Source: an uncultured Collinsella sp. | GTDB lineage: Bacteria; Actinomycetota; Coriobacteriia; Coriobacteriales; Coriobacteriaceae | Assembly: GCA_959599095.1 (NCBI GenBank) | Contig: CAUGGC010000004.1 | Span: 43,090 to 107,089 of the forward strand | Reading direction: 5' to 3' | DNA length: 64,000 nucleotides | In this document: positions 1 to 6,893 of the stretch, piece after piece | Layout: the number at the start of each line of letters is the position of its first letter | Position numbering within the stretch: the first letter of the stretch is position 1 | Position numbers and translations under genes: made by a program | Notes under the pieces: generated by a model | Seen by the model: only the letters and a program-made list of their open reading frames with translations | Database searches by the model: none | Told to the model about the DNA's origin: nothing

Positions 1-485
1 CGGGCCGCATCTTGTTCGGCCCCATTCCCGACTTTAAACCCGTGAGCGCCATCGCCATCATCGCCGGGGCGACGCTCGGGCGTCGCAACGGCTTCATGGT
101 CGGCGCGTTGGCAGCACTGACCAGCAATTTCTTTTTTGGGCAGGGCATGTGGACGCCATGGCAGATGTATGCCTGGGGCCTGGTTGGCTATGTTGGCGGT
201 GCGCTGGCGCATGCCGGTGCGTTCGACCGTGCGGATGGAACCGTGCGCATGCCGGCGCTGATGGCGTACGGCTTTGCTTCGGGTCTGCTGTACGGCGTGG
301 TGATCAACGCGTACGACATTATCGGTTTTGTACAACCGCTCACGTGGGCGGGCGTCGTGGCGCGTCTTGCCACGGCAGTGCCGTTCGATATCACACACGG
401 CCTCGCGACCTGCGTGTTCTTGGCCGCCCTCTACAAGCCTTGGTGTCGACGGATCAACCGCGTTGTCGTGAAATACGGGCTGTAG
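1..485 (+). CDS. ECF transporter S component (5' end outside window)
   Basis: The frame is open from the first bases of the window (codons from base 3) to TAG at 483-485, so the N-terminus is missing and about 160 residues are visible. It starts inside a conserved S-component motif (RILFGPIPDFKPV), followed by a Gly/Ala-rich helix and at least three more hydrophobic segments (around GFMVGALAALTSNFFFGQG, ALMAYGFASGLLYGVV, and the C-terminal THGLATCVFLAALY). The family consists of small membrane proteins that bind a vitamin or cofactor and dock on an ATP-driven energizing module. The substrate cannot be told from this fragment, and no energizing genes are visible. The nearest relatives in style are CbrT/QueT-like proteins of actinobacteria. 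Confidence 0.8.
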   Translation, partial: GRILFGPIPDFKPVSAIAIIAGATLGRRNGFMVGALAALTSNFFFGQGMWTPWQMYAWGLVGYVGGALAHAGAFDRADGTVRMPALMAYGFASGLLYGVVINAYDIIGFVQPLTWAGVVARLATAVPFDITHGLATCVFLAALYKPWCRRINRVVVKYGL

Positions 486-525
486 GGCTGGTTGCGCCGG
501 GGCGTGAATCAATACTTCCGAAGTA

Positions 526-691
526 CCATTTCAAAACTATGCCGGTTTACGGGGCTAGATTAGCGTAGGCCGACCATACCGGCTTTTTTCAAAATAGAGC
601 AAGCCGTTTACCTGAGGTTTTATTATTTCGGAATTGCGTATGGTTGGGGGTTCGCGATTCAGCCCCGTAAACCGGCATAGTTTTGGAATGG
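526..691 (+). repeat. Family A palindromic element, copy 1
   Basis: Imperfect inverted repeat of 31 bp: arm 526-556 pairs with arm 661-691 around a ~104-bp core. The core contains CCGACCATA (about 570-578), which can pair with TATGGTTGG near 639-647, and the segment ACCTGAGGTTTT. Two further copies lie at 788-947 and 15789-15941 in the same orientation. The outer arms differ between copies but remain complementary. No gene was seen between 486 and 1020. Confidence 0.75.
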
Positions 692-787
692 CCGGCTGAT
701 ATGACGGGCATCGTGGCCCTCAGAGAGCCAAATCGATCCGTTTTCCTCCGTCTCCAGACGTTCCCGGGGAATCAGTTGGCGGCGCTT

Positions 788-947
788 GCCACGAAACTGG
801 CCCATCTACTACGTTTAGCTTGATACCCCCGACCATGACCGCGTTTTATGAAAAACCGCAGGCTTTCTACCTGCGGTTTTCTTTTTGCGTTGTTCGCTGT
901 GGTTGAGGGTAGTGGCTTAAACGTAGTAGATGGGTCAGTTCCGTGGC
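788..947 (+). repeat. Family A palindromic element, copy 2
   Basis: Arm 788-820 pairs with arm 914-947 over about 32 bp. The core contains CCCCGACCATGACCGC, an internal hairpin (AAAACCGCAGG / CCTGCGGTTTT near 850-880) and GCTGTGGTTGAGGG. The core matches copies 1 and 3, but the outer arm sequence does not. The element is flanked by imperfect direct repeats containing TTTTCCTCCGTC (about 729-780 and 977-1019). The right one forms a TGATCCC/GGGATCA hairpin next to the xth stop and may end xth transcription. Confidence 0.75.
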
Positions 948-1020
948 GGGAGGGCCGCGTGGGTTCCCTCGCGAGGTGAAAATGATCCCTTTTCCTCCGT
1001 CCCCAGGGGATCAATTGGGG

Positions 1021-1839
1021 CTAGAGTTCTAGCGTGAGGGTGACGGGGCAGTGGTCGCTGCCAAAGATGTCGCCGCGGATGCCGGTGTCGCGTACGTTGT
1101 CGGCGATTGCGTCGCTCACCAGGAAATAATCGATGCGCCAGCCGGCGTTGTTCTTGCGAGCATTAAAGCGGTAGCTCCACCAGCTGTAGACGCCCTCGAC
1201 GTCGGGGTTTGCCGCGCGCCAGGTATCGGTGAAGCCGGCGTTGAGCAGCTCGGTAAACTTGCCGCGTTCTTCGTCCGAAAAGCCCGCGTTGCCGCGGTTG
1301 GACTTGGGGTTCTTAAGGTCGATCTCCTCGTGCGCCACGTTAAAGTCGCCGCAAGTTACGACGGGCTTGCCGCTCTCGCGCTCAAGCGCGCTCAAAAAGC
1401 CGCGATAGGCATCGTCCCAGGCCATGCGCACATCGATGCGCGCGAGTTCGTTTTGCGCGTTGGGCGTATAGACGTCAACAAACCAAAACTTGTCGAACTC
1501 GAGCGCGCAGACGCGGCCCTCGGTCGCGGCTTGGGCAACGAGCTCGGCAGCCTCGCCTTCGCCGGCGTAGGACAGCAGCGCAGCGGCGTGCAGCACGCGT
1601 AGCGGTTCCTGGCGGCTAAAGACCGCGGTGCCCGAATAGCCTTTACGCTCGGCGTAGCTCCAGGTTTGGTGATAGCCGGGCAGGTCAATATCGACCTGGC
1701 CTTCTTGCAGCTTGGTCTCTTGCAGCGCCAGGATATCGACGTCGAGTTCTTGCGCGATCTGGATAAAGCTCGGGTCCTTTTTTAGCACGGCGCGCAGGCC
1801 GTTGACGTTCCACGAGGCGAAAGTGTAAGTCTGAGGCAT
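1021..1839 (-). CDS. xth: Exodeoxyribonuclease III
   Basis: 272 aa, the usual length for the ExoIII/APE1 family of Mg2+-dependent AP endonucleases and 3'-5' exonucleases of base-excision repair. Family motifs are present in order: SWNVNGLRA at the N-terminus, the metal-binding glutamate in LQETK (about residue 41), the central GDFNVAHEEIDL, and C-terminal WRIDYFLVS and GSDHCPV with the catalytic Asp-His pair. The ATG is preceded by AAGGA at good spacing. It is transcribed alone and divergently from the sirtuin gene. No anomaly seen. Confidence 0.95.
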   Translation of the reverse strand: MPQTYTFASWNVNGLRAVLKKDPSFIQIAQELDVDILALQETKLQEGQVDIDLPGYHQTWSYAERKGYSGTAVFSRQEPLRVLHAAALLSYAGEGEAAELVAQAATEGRVCALEFDKFWFVDVYTPNAQNELARIDVRMAWDDAYRGFLSALERESGKPVVTCGDFNVAHEEIDLKNPKSNRGNAGFSDEERGKFTELLNAGFTDTWRAANPDVEGVYSWWSYRFNARKNNAGWRIDYFLVSDAIADNVRDTGIRGDIFGSDHCPVTLTLEL

Positions 1840-1953
1840 GGTGTCCTTTCGACGGGGTTGGCAGGCTTAAGATTAGCGCAACGGGGGCGGGGTGGGCTCC
1901 GTGGGCGACGGCGCAATCGCGGCCGCCCCGACCAACATGGACGGAGGACAAAC

Positions 1954-2706
1954 ATGACGCAAGCGATAACAGATCCCAGGCAGGCCTCCGCCGCGCTGGC
2001 GGAGCTGTTCAATACCCACGAGCGCGTGGTGTTCTTTGGCGGCGCTGGTGTTTCCACGGCAAGCGGCATTCCCGATTTTCGCAGCGTGGACGGCCTGTAT
2101 CACCAGCAGTTTGCCTATCCGCCCGAGACCATGCTGTCGCATAGCTTTTACGAGGCGCATCCGGCCGAGTTCTTCGACTTTTACCGCACCAAGATGATCG
2201 CGCTTAACGCTAAGCCCAACCGCTGCCACACCAAGCTGGCCGAGCTGGAGCGCGCCGGCAAGCTCGACGCCGTGGTGACGCAAAACATCGACGGCCTGCA
2301 TCAGATGGCCGGCTCACAGCGCGTGTTCGAGCTGCACGGATCGGTCCATCGCAACATTTGCCAGTCGTGCGGCGCGGTCTATAGCGCCGAGTGGATTTGC
2401 TCGCGCGAGCACGAGGATGCCGCGGGCGTGCCTGCGTGCCCCGCGTGCGGCGGCCGCATCAAGCCCGATGTAGTGCTCTACGAAGAGCCGCTCGACGAGC
2501 ATGTGTTGACCGGTGCCGTTGCCGCCATCGCCGCCGCCGATGCCCTCATTGTGGGCGGGACCTCGCTCGTGGTGTATCCGGCGGCAGGCCTTACGCGATA
2601 CTTTACCGGCGATACGCTGGCCATATGCAACCTTGCTCCCACCGATCAGGATGCAAATGCCGACCTGCTGATTTCTTGCGACATCGCGGCCGCGTTTGCG
2701 TTCTAG
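1954..2706 (+). CDS. cobB: NAD-dependent protein deacetylase, sirtuin family
   Basis: 250 aa from an ATG preceded by GGAGGA; a longer in-frame reading upstream lacks a ribosome site. NAD-binding motifs are GGAGVSTASGIPDFRS (about residues 29-44) and TQNIDGLH (about 110-117), with the catalytic His in ELHGS. The zinc site has two Cys pairs, CQSC and CPAC. The C-terminal half has the expected GGTSLVVYPAAG motif. The family removes acyl groups from lysines using NAD+. Lysine-deacetylase activity is inferred from the intact motifs. It lies about 95 bp upstream of the folate gene and may be read with it. Confidence 0.93.
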   Translation: MTQAITDPRQASAALAELFNTHERVVFFGGAGVSTASGIPDFRSVDGLYHQQFAYPPETMLSHSFYEAHPAEFFDFYRTKMIALNAKPNRCHTKLAELERAGKLDAVVTQNIDGLHQMAGSQRVFELHGSVHRNICQSCGAVYSAEWICSREHEDAAGVPACPACGGRIKPDVVLYEEPLDEHVLTGAVAAIAAADALIVGGTSLVVYPAAGLTRYFTGDTLAICNLAPTDQDANADLLISCDIAAAFAF

Positions 2707-2801
2707 CCCGCGCGCGCGGATACAATAGAAAGACTGAGTGCAAAGCGACCCCGCCGCCAGCTCCCCAGACTCGGCGGCGTGGGCATTTTAGGAGAATGTT
2801 C

Positions 2802-4550
2802 ATGGCGAACGACAGCAAGACATGGCGGTGCGGAAAGTACGAGCTCAGCTTTGACCGTCCGCGCATCATGGGCGTCCTCAACGTGACGCCCGATTCGTTT
2901 AGCGATGGCGGGGAGCACTTCGATCCGGATGCCGCCATCGAGTACGGCCTGGCGATGCTCGACGCCGGCGCCGACATCATCGACGTGGGCGGCGAGTCCA
3001 CGCGCCCCGGCTTTACCCCGGTCAACCCCGACGAGGAGGCTCGCCGCGTGCTGCCCGTGGTGCGCGCGCTGGCCAAGGAGGGCGCCATCGTCTCGATCGA
3101 CACGCGTCATGTGGCGGTTGCCAAGGCGGCCGTGCGCTGCGGCGCCTCGATCGTCAACGACGTGACCGGCTTCACCGATCCCAAGATGGTCGAGTTTGTT
3201 AAGACGAGCACCTGCGGCATCATCGTGATGCATGCCGGCGAGGTCGCCGCACCCGCCCGCACGCACGCGACGGTGCAGCTCGATACCTCGGCTGCGGCGT
3301 TTGTTGCCGAGAAGGCACGCGAAGCGGCTGCCGAGGCCGCGCGCGAGGCCGAGAAGCCGGCCCGTCGCCGTCGTGGCAAGTTGCTGGGCGAGCCTAAGCC
3401 GGAGGCCAAGCTTCCGGGCGGCGTGGTGCAGCCCTCGTTGCCGTTTGGCGAACCGGAGCCCACGTCCGAGCCTGTAACCGAGCTGGGGCAGGAGACGCCG
3501 GCCGCCGAGCAGGCAGCTGCCGCCGAGACCGTCGCGCCCGCGCCCGAGGCCGCGTCCGCAGCCACCGAGGCCGCATCGGAGTCCAATGACCGCCTGGCCG
3601 CCATGATGCGCCGCAGCGCCCGCCGCGAGGAGGCCTATGTGCCCACCTCGCAGCTCCGCCGCTTTACCCTGCCCGATTCTGCGCCCATCATGCGCCGCGT
3701 CATGGGCTTTCTGTCCGACCAGGCCCGCACGCTCATCCATGCCGGCGTGTCGCGCGACCGCATCTGCATCGATCCTGGCCCGGGCTTTGGTAAGTCGGCT
3801 AACGAGGACATCGTCATCCAGCGCGAGACTGCCAAGATGGCGTCACTGGGCTATCCGCTCATGTGTGCCGTGTCGCGCAAGCGCTTTGTGGGCGCCGTCT
3901 CGGGCGTGACCGAGGCCGCCGAGCGCGATGCCGCTACGTTTGGCGTGTGCCTGGGCGCCATCCAGGCCGGTGCCAACATCGTGCGCGTGCACGACGCCGC
4001 GGGTTTTGCGCAGTTCCTGAACGGCTACTGGGCGGTTGCCAAGCCACAGCCGCGCCGCGCGTTTGTGGCCGTGGGCTCCAACCTGGGGCATCGCTGCGAC
4101 AACATCCGCGCCGCACGCGAGATGATCGCCGAGATTCCACTCACCTGCGTGTCCAACTCCTCCAAGATTTACGAGAGCGAGCCGGCCTACGAGACGCGCC
4201 AGGACGCGTTTGCCAACGCCGTCATCGAGATCAAGACCGAGCTGGCGCCGCTGGTGCTGCTCGATGAGCTCATGAAGATCGAGGCCGAGCTGGGGCGCGA
4301 CCGCTCCAAGAAGGCCAAGGCCAACGGTCCGCGCACCATCGACCTGGACCTGCTGTGGATGGATGGCGAGACCCACGGCGGCAAAAAGCTGCGCCTGCCG
4401 CATCCTCTCATTGGCGAGCGCGACTTTGTGCTGGTGCCGCTCGAGGACCTGATGCACGACCCGGCGCGGTTCTTCCGCTACAACGGTGTCGAGGTCAAGG
4501 AGCCCGAGGACCGCGTGGGCCATATCGTGGGCGAATTGGGGCGTATGTAG
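2802..4550 (+). CDS. folP-folK: Dihydropteroate synthase-HPPK fusion with long disordered insert
   Basis: 582 aa carrying two consecutive folate-pathway enzymes. Residues about 20-410 are dihydropteroate synthase: GVLNVTPDSFSDGG, GGESTRPG, SIDT, IVMH, DPGPGFGK, AVSRKRF. Residues about 419-582 are 6-hydroxymethyl-dihydropterin pyrophosphokinase: AVGSNLG, ESEPAY, GPRTIDLDLLW, LPHP. Between IVMH (about 144) and the helix before DPGPGFGK (about 295) lies an Ala/Glu/Pro/Arg-rich low-complexity stretch of roughly 125-145 residues. Ordinary FolP has only a short loop there. The frame is continuous and all key residues flank the insert, so the enzyme is probably active. AGGAGA favours the ATG at 2802 over the one at 2796. 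Confidence 0.93.
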   Translation: MANDSKTWRCGKYELSFDRPRIMGVLNVTPDSFSDGGEHFDPDAAIEYGLAMLDAGADIIDVGGESTRPGFTPVNPDEEARRVLPVVRALAKEGAIVSIDTRHVAVAKAAVRCGASIVNDVTGFTDPKMVEFVKTSTCGIIVMHAGEVAAPARTHATVQLDTSAAAFVAEKAREAAAEAAREAEKPARRRRGKLLGEPKPEAKLPGGVVQPSLPFGEPEPTSEPVTELGQETPAAEQAAAAETVAPAPEAASAATEAASESNDRLAAMMRRSARREEAYVPTSQLRRFTLPDSAPIMRRVMGFLSDQARTLIHAGVSRDRICIDPGPGFGKSANEDIVIQRETAKMASLGYPLMCAVSRKRFVGAVSGVTEAAERDAATFGVCLGAIQAGANIVRVHDAAGFAQFLNGYWAVAKPQPRRAFVAVGSNLGHRCDNIRAAREMIAEIPLTCVSNSSKIYESEPAYETRQDAFANAVIEIKTELAPLVLLDELMKIEAELGRDRSKKAKANGPRTIDLDLLWMDGETHGGKKLRLPHPLIGERDFVLVPLEDLMHDPARFFRYNGVEVKEPEDRVGHIVGELGRM

Positions 4551-5252
4551 ATGATCGAGATGAATGCTGTTGTCGCCGGCACCGAGCTCGACGCGGCGCG
4601 CGACGCGGGCCGCGAGGGCGTGTCCGCGGGCTGGTGCGCGTGGAGCGCGGGCGATGCTTCGCTGACGTTTTCGCTGGTTGTGCGCCCCGATGTGAACATG
4701 CATGCCTTCCACGGCCTGCCGTTTGTGGCCGCGATGGGCATGATGGACGCGCTCGTGGGCACGGCATCGACGCCGGGGTTGGGCCTTGCCGGTAAGGTGG
4801 GTATCCAGTGGCCGAGCGACATTGTGTGCGGCGCGCCCGCATTTGAGACGTCGTTCGCGCGCGTTACCGTGAACGGCGGTGCCGGTGCCGCGGGCATGTT
4901 CGGTGCCGTGACGGTGGATATTGAGCTTTCGGCGTTGAGCGAGCTCGGTGTGGATGCGGCCGACGAAGCGCTGGTCGAGGAGTTGGCCGCCGCCGTGCTG
5001 ACCCGTGTGGACACCTGGGCGGTTGTTGCCAACACGCCGCAGGGCGCTGCCGGTCCGCTGGCTCCCGTGCTGGGCGAGTACTTCGACATGGTGCCGCTGC
5101 TGGGCCGCCAAGTTGCGGCGGTGTCGCCCAACGGCTTGCCGCTTGCGGTCGGTGTGTTTGCGGGCCTGGACATCTGGGGTCGTGCGACCATCAAGACCGA
5201 TGCCGGCGAGCAAGAGTTTCCGCCCGAGGCTGTACGAATTCGCGGACTGTAG
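4551..5252 (+). CDS. Biotin-protein-ligase-like protein, degenerate loop
   Basis: 233 aa; its ATG directly abuts the folP-folK stop, so it is probably co-transcribed and translationally coupled. VGIQWPSDIV (about residues 83-92) resembles the KWPNDI strand of BirA-type ligases. The last ~60 residues (LLGRQVAAVSP ... VGVFAGLDIWGRATI) resemble the small BirA C-terminal beta domain. The conserved biotinyl-AMP loop (GRGRRG) is not visible: the equivalent region reads AGREGVSAGWCAWSAG. It is either a divergent ligase or a non-catalytic relative. No N-terminal DNA-binding domain is present. Assignment is by motif resemblance only. Confidence 0.6.
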   Translation: MIEMNAVVAGTELDAARDAGREGVSAGWCAWSAGDASLTFSLVVRPDVNMHAFHGLPFVAAMGMMDALVGTASTPGLGLAGKVGIQWPSDIVCGAPAFETSFARVTVNGGAGAAGMFGAVTVDIELSALSELGVDAADEALVEELAAAVLTRVDTWAVVANTPQGAAGPLAPVLGEYFDMVPLLGRQVAAVSPNGLPLAVGVFAGLDIWGRATIKTDAGEQEFPPEAVRIRGL

Positions 5253-5289
5253 CGCGAGGCGCCAGCGCTCAAAGACAACGATGACAACA

Positions 5290-5322
5290 AGACCCTCCTC
5301 GGCCTGTGCCGGGGAGGGTTTC
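5290..5322 (+). terminator. Intrinsic terminator
   Basis: GC-rich hairpin (ACCCTCC..CGGC pairing with GCCG..GGAGGGT) followed by a short T stretch, 40 bp after the biotin-ligase-like gene. It would end the folate transcript. Confidence 0.7.
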
Positions 5323-5397
5323 GCCTATCTGGGGAATAGGCTTGGCGAGCATTTGCGGGGACTGTGGCATCGGGCGTGCTTGACTTAAGCCCCTGCT

Positions 5398-6171
5398 CTA
5401 TCCCAGCTCCTGCATGCGGCGGTAGATTTCGCAGATACCCTTGATGGTGAGCTGTCCGTCGACCACGTCGAAGGCGTCGGTCGAATCGGCGACGATGCTG
5501 GCGAGACCGCCCGTGGCGATAACGGTGGCGTCCTCGCGGCCCAGCTCGCGCTTCATGCGCGCGACTAGGCCCTCAGCCATTGCGGCGGCGCCCGTTACGG
5601 CGCCGACCTTGATGCACTCCTCGGTATCGCGGCCGATGGCGTGCTCGGGCGCCTCGAGCGGAACGCTGGCGAGCTTGGCGGCTCGGGCGGCGAGCGCGTC
5701 CATCGAAATGCGGATGCCCGGCGCAATCGCTCCACCAATGTAATAACCGTCCTCATCGATGACGTCGATATTGGTCGCGGTGCCAAAGTCCACCACGATT
5801 GCCGGCGCGCCGTAGAAAGTTTCGGCCGCAACGGCGTTAGCGACGCGGTCGGCACCTACGGCCTGGGGACGCGCCGCGCGCAGCTTGGTCACCGCGGCCG
5901 TCTGCGGTCCGATGACGATGGCGTCTGCGGCAATGCGGTCGGCCACGGCGTGCCATTCGCGCGAGAGCTGCGGCACCACGCCCGCAAAGGCGATCGCGTC
6001 GACCGCGTCGAGCGAAAGGCCGTACATCTTAAAGAAACCCATCAGGCGCACATGGATCTCGTCGGCGGTATAAGAGCGGTCGGTGGGCATGCGCCACGAC
6101 TGCACCAGCTCGTCTCCGTCAAACAGGCCCATGGCCGTCTGCGTATTTCCCATATCGATAGCGAGCAGCAT
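5398..6171 (-). CDS. coaX: Type III pantothenate kinase
   Basis: 257 aa, normal for CoaX, which phosphorylates pantothenate with ATP in the first step of CoA synthesis. Seen: N-terminal MLLAIDMGNTQTAMGLF (phosphate-1 motif DxGNT), GADRVANAVAA, IVVDFGTATNIDVID (phosphate-2), and YYIGGAIAPGIRISMDAL. An ATG 21 bp upstream is in frame, but GGGAG lies at proper distance only from the ATG at 6171. It is monocistronic and convergent with the folate operon. Confidence 0.94.
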   Translation of the reverse strand: MLLAIDMGNTQTAMGLFDGDELVQSWRMPTDRSYTADEIHVRLMGFFKMYGLSLDAVDAIAFAGVVPQLSREWHAVADRIAADAIVIGPQTAAVTKLRAARPQAVGADRVANAVAAETFYGAPAIVVDFGTATNIDVIDEDGYYIGGAIAPGIRISMDALAARAAKLASVPLEAPEHAIGRDTEECIKVGAVTGAAAMAEGLVARMKRELGREDATVIATGGLASIVADSTDAFDVVDGQLTIKGICEIYRRMQELG

Positions 6172-6308
6172 GTCTACTCCCGGTGTTGGCATAAAAGGAC
6201 GCGCACCATTGTATACGTGCCGTCGACGGCGCTCGGCTGCGATTCGTTTACGGTGATAGGGGCTGAGGGGTTTTAAATATGAAGGAATTATGCTCTACGA
6301 GATTTTCC

Positions 6309-6337
6309 TTGCCGTTTACCGAACTCCCGTGTAATAT
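6309..6337 (+). promoter_or_regulatory. Promoter of initiator tRNA
   Basis: TTGCCG at 6309-6314, a 17-bp spacer, then TAATAT at 6332-6337, a near-consensus housekeeping promoter 31 bp before the tRNA. Confidence 0.7.
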
Positions 6338-6368
6338 TCTTTCTTGCGCACATGAGGCGCCCAGACAT

Positions 6369-6445
6369 TGCGGGGTGGAGCAGTCTGGTAGCTCGCCGGG
6401 CTCATAACCCGGAGGTCGTAGGTTCAAATCCTGCCCCCGCGACCA
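6369..6445 (+). tRNA. Initiator tRNA-Met (CAU)
   Basis: 77-nt cloverleaf with encoded CCA. The anticodon loop is CTCATAA, flanked by three consecutive G-C pairs (GGG/CCC), the hallmark of initiator tRNA. The T loop is GGTTCAAATCC. The first acceptor pair is T-G rather than a Watson-Crick pair, as expected for an initiator. It is followed at once by a strong terminator, so it is a single-tRNA unit. Confidence 0.95.
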
Positions 6446-6454
6446 AGAACTTGC

Positions 6455-6485
6455 AGCTCGTCGGCCTAGCCGGCGAGCTTTTTTG
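6455..6485 (+). terminator. Intrinsic terminator of the tRNA
   Basis: AGCTCGTCGGC pairs with GCCGGCGAGCT around a short loop, followed by a T6 run; it starts about 10 nt after the tRNA CCA. Confidence 0.9.
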
Positions 6486-6533
6486 TTATTTCGGGACCGT
6501 GTTTTCGGTTCAATTCTCGGCCTCTCAATCAAA

Positions 6534-6753
6534 GATCTCGATCTGTAACATCTAGACCCGATTTGGGCGGCTAGGTGTTACAGATCGAGATATACCGGTG
6601 GGTTGGGTCGTGTTTGTCTAAATCTGTAACACGAGGGACGGATTTTGCCGAGTTGTTGTTATAGATTGAGATTTTCTAGCAGGCGGGTTTGGTTTGTCTC
6701 GATCTGTAACAGTAAGACCCGGTTTTGCCGCGTAACTGTTACAGATTGAGATA
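6534..6753. repeat. Family B palindromes, three tandem units
   Basis: Three ~58-bp palindromic units at 6534-6592, 6616-6672 and 6696-6753, about 80 bp apart. Each has the arms CTCGATCTGTAACA and TGTTACAGATCGAG (with changes) around a ~26-bp loop whose centre often reads CCGGTTTTGNCGG. The same unit occurs at 42662-42720, 42741-42800 and 44082-44142. It fills the gap between the tRNA and the flavoprotein gene. No ORF or transposase accompanies it. Confidence 0.85.
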
Positions 6754-6893
6754 AACCGGCGGGCCGCCCTGCCCCATCCACCTGCCGCTACCTGCTGTCC
6801 GCCGATTTCCGTTGCGCTGTTGTATTCCCATGCCATATCCTCTAGACAACTACGCGGCATCATCGCGGCCGCGCCTACAAGAGAGGAATGTCC

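Noticed and set aside
772..1014. Minus-strand ORF of 80 codons
   Set aside because: It lies entirely within the palindromic repeat and has no ribosome site or recognisable protein pattern.
6534..6753. Regularly spaced repeats read as a CRISPR array
   Set aside because: Units are internally palindromic over their full ~58 bp and vary in sequence, only three occur, spacers are not unique protospacer-like segments, and no cas genes are nearby.
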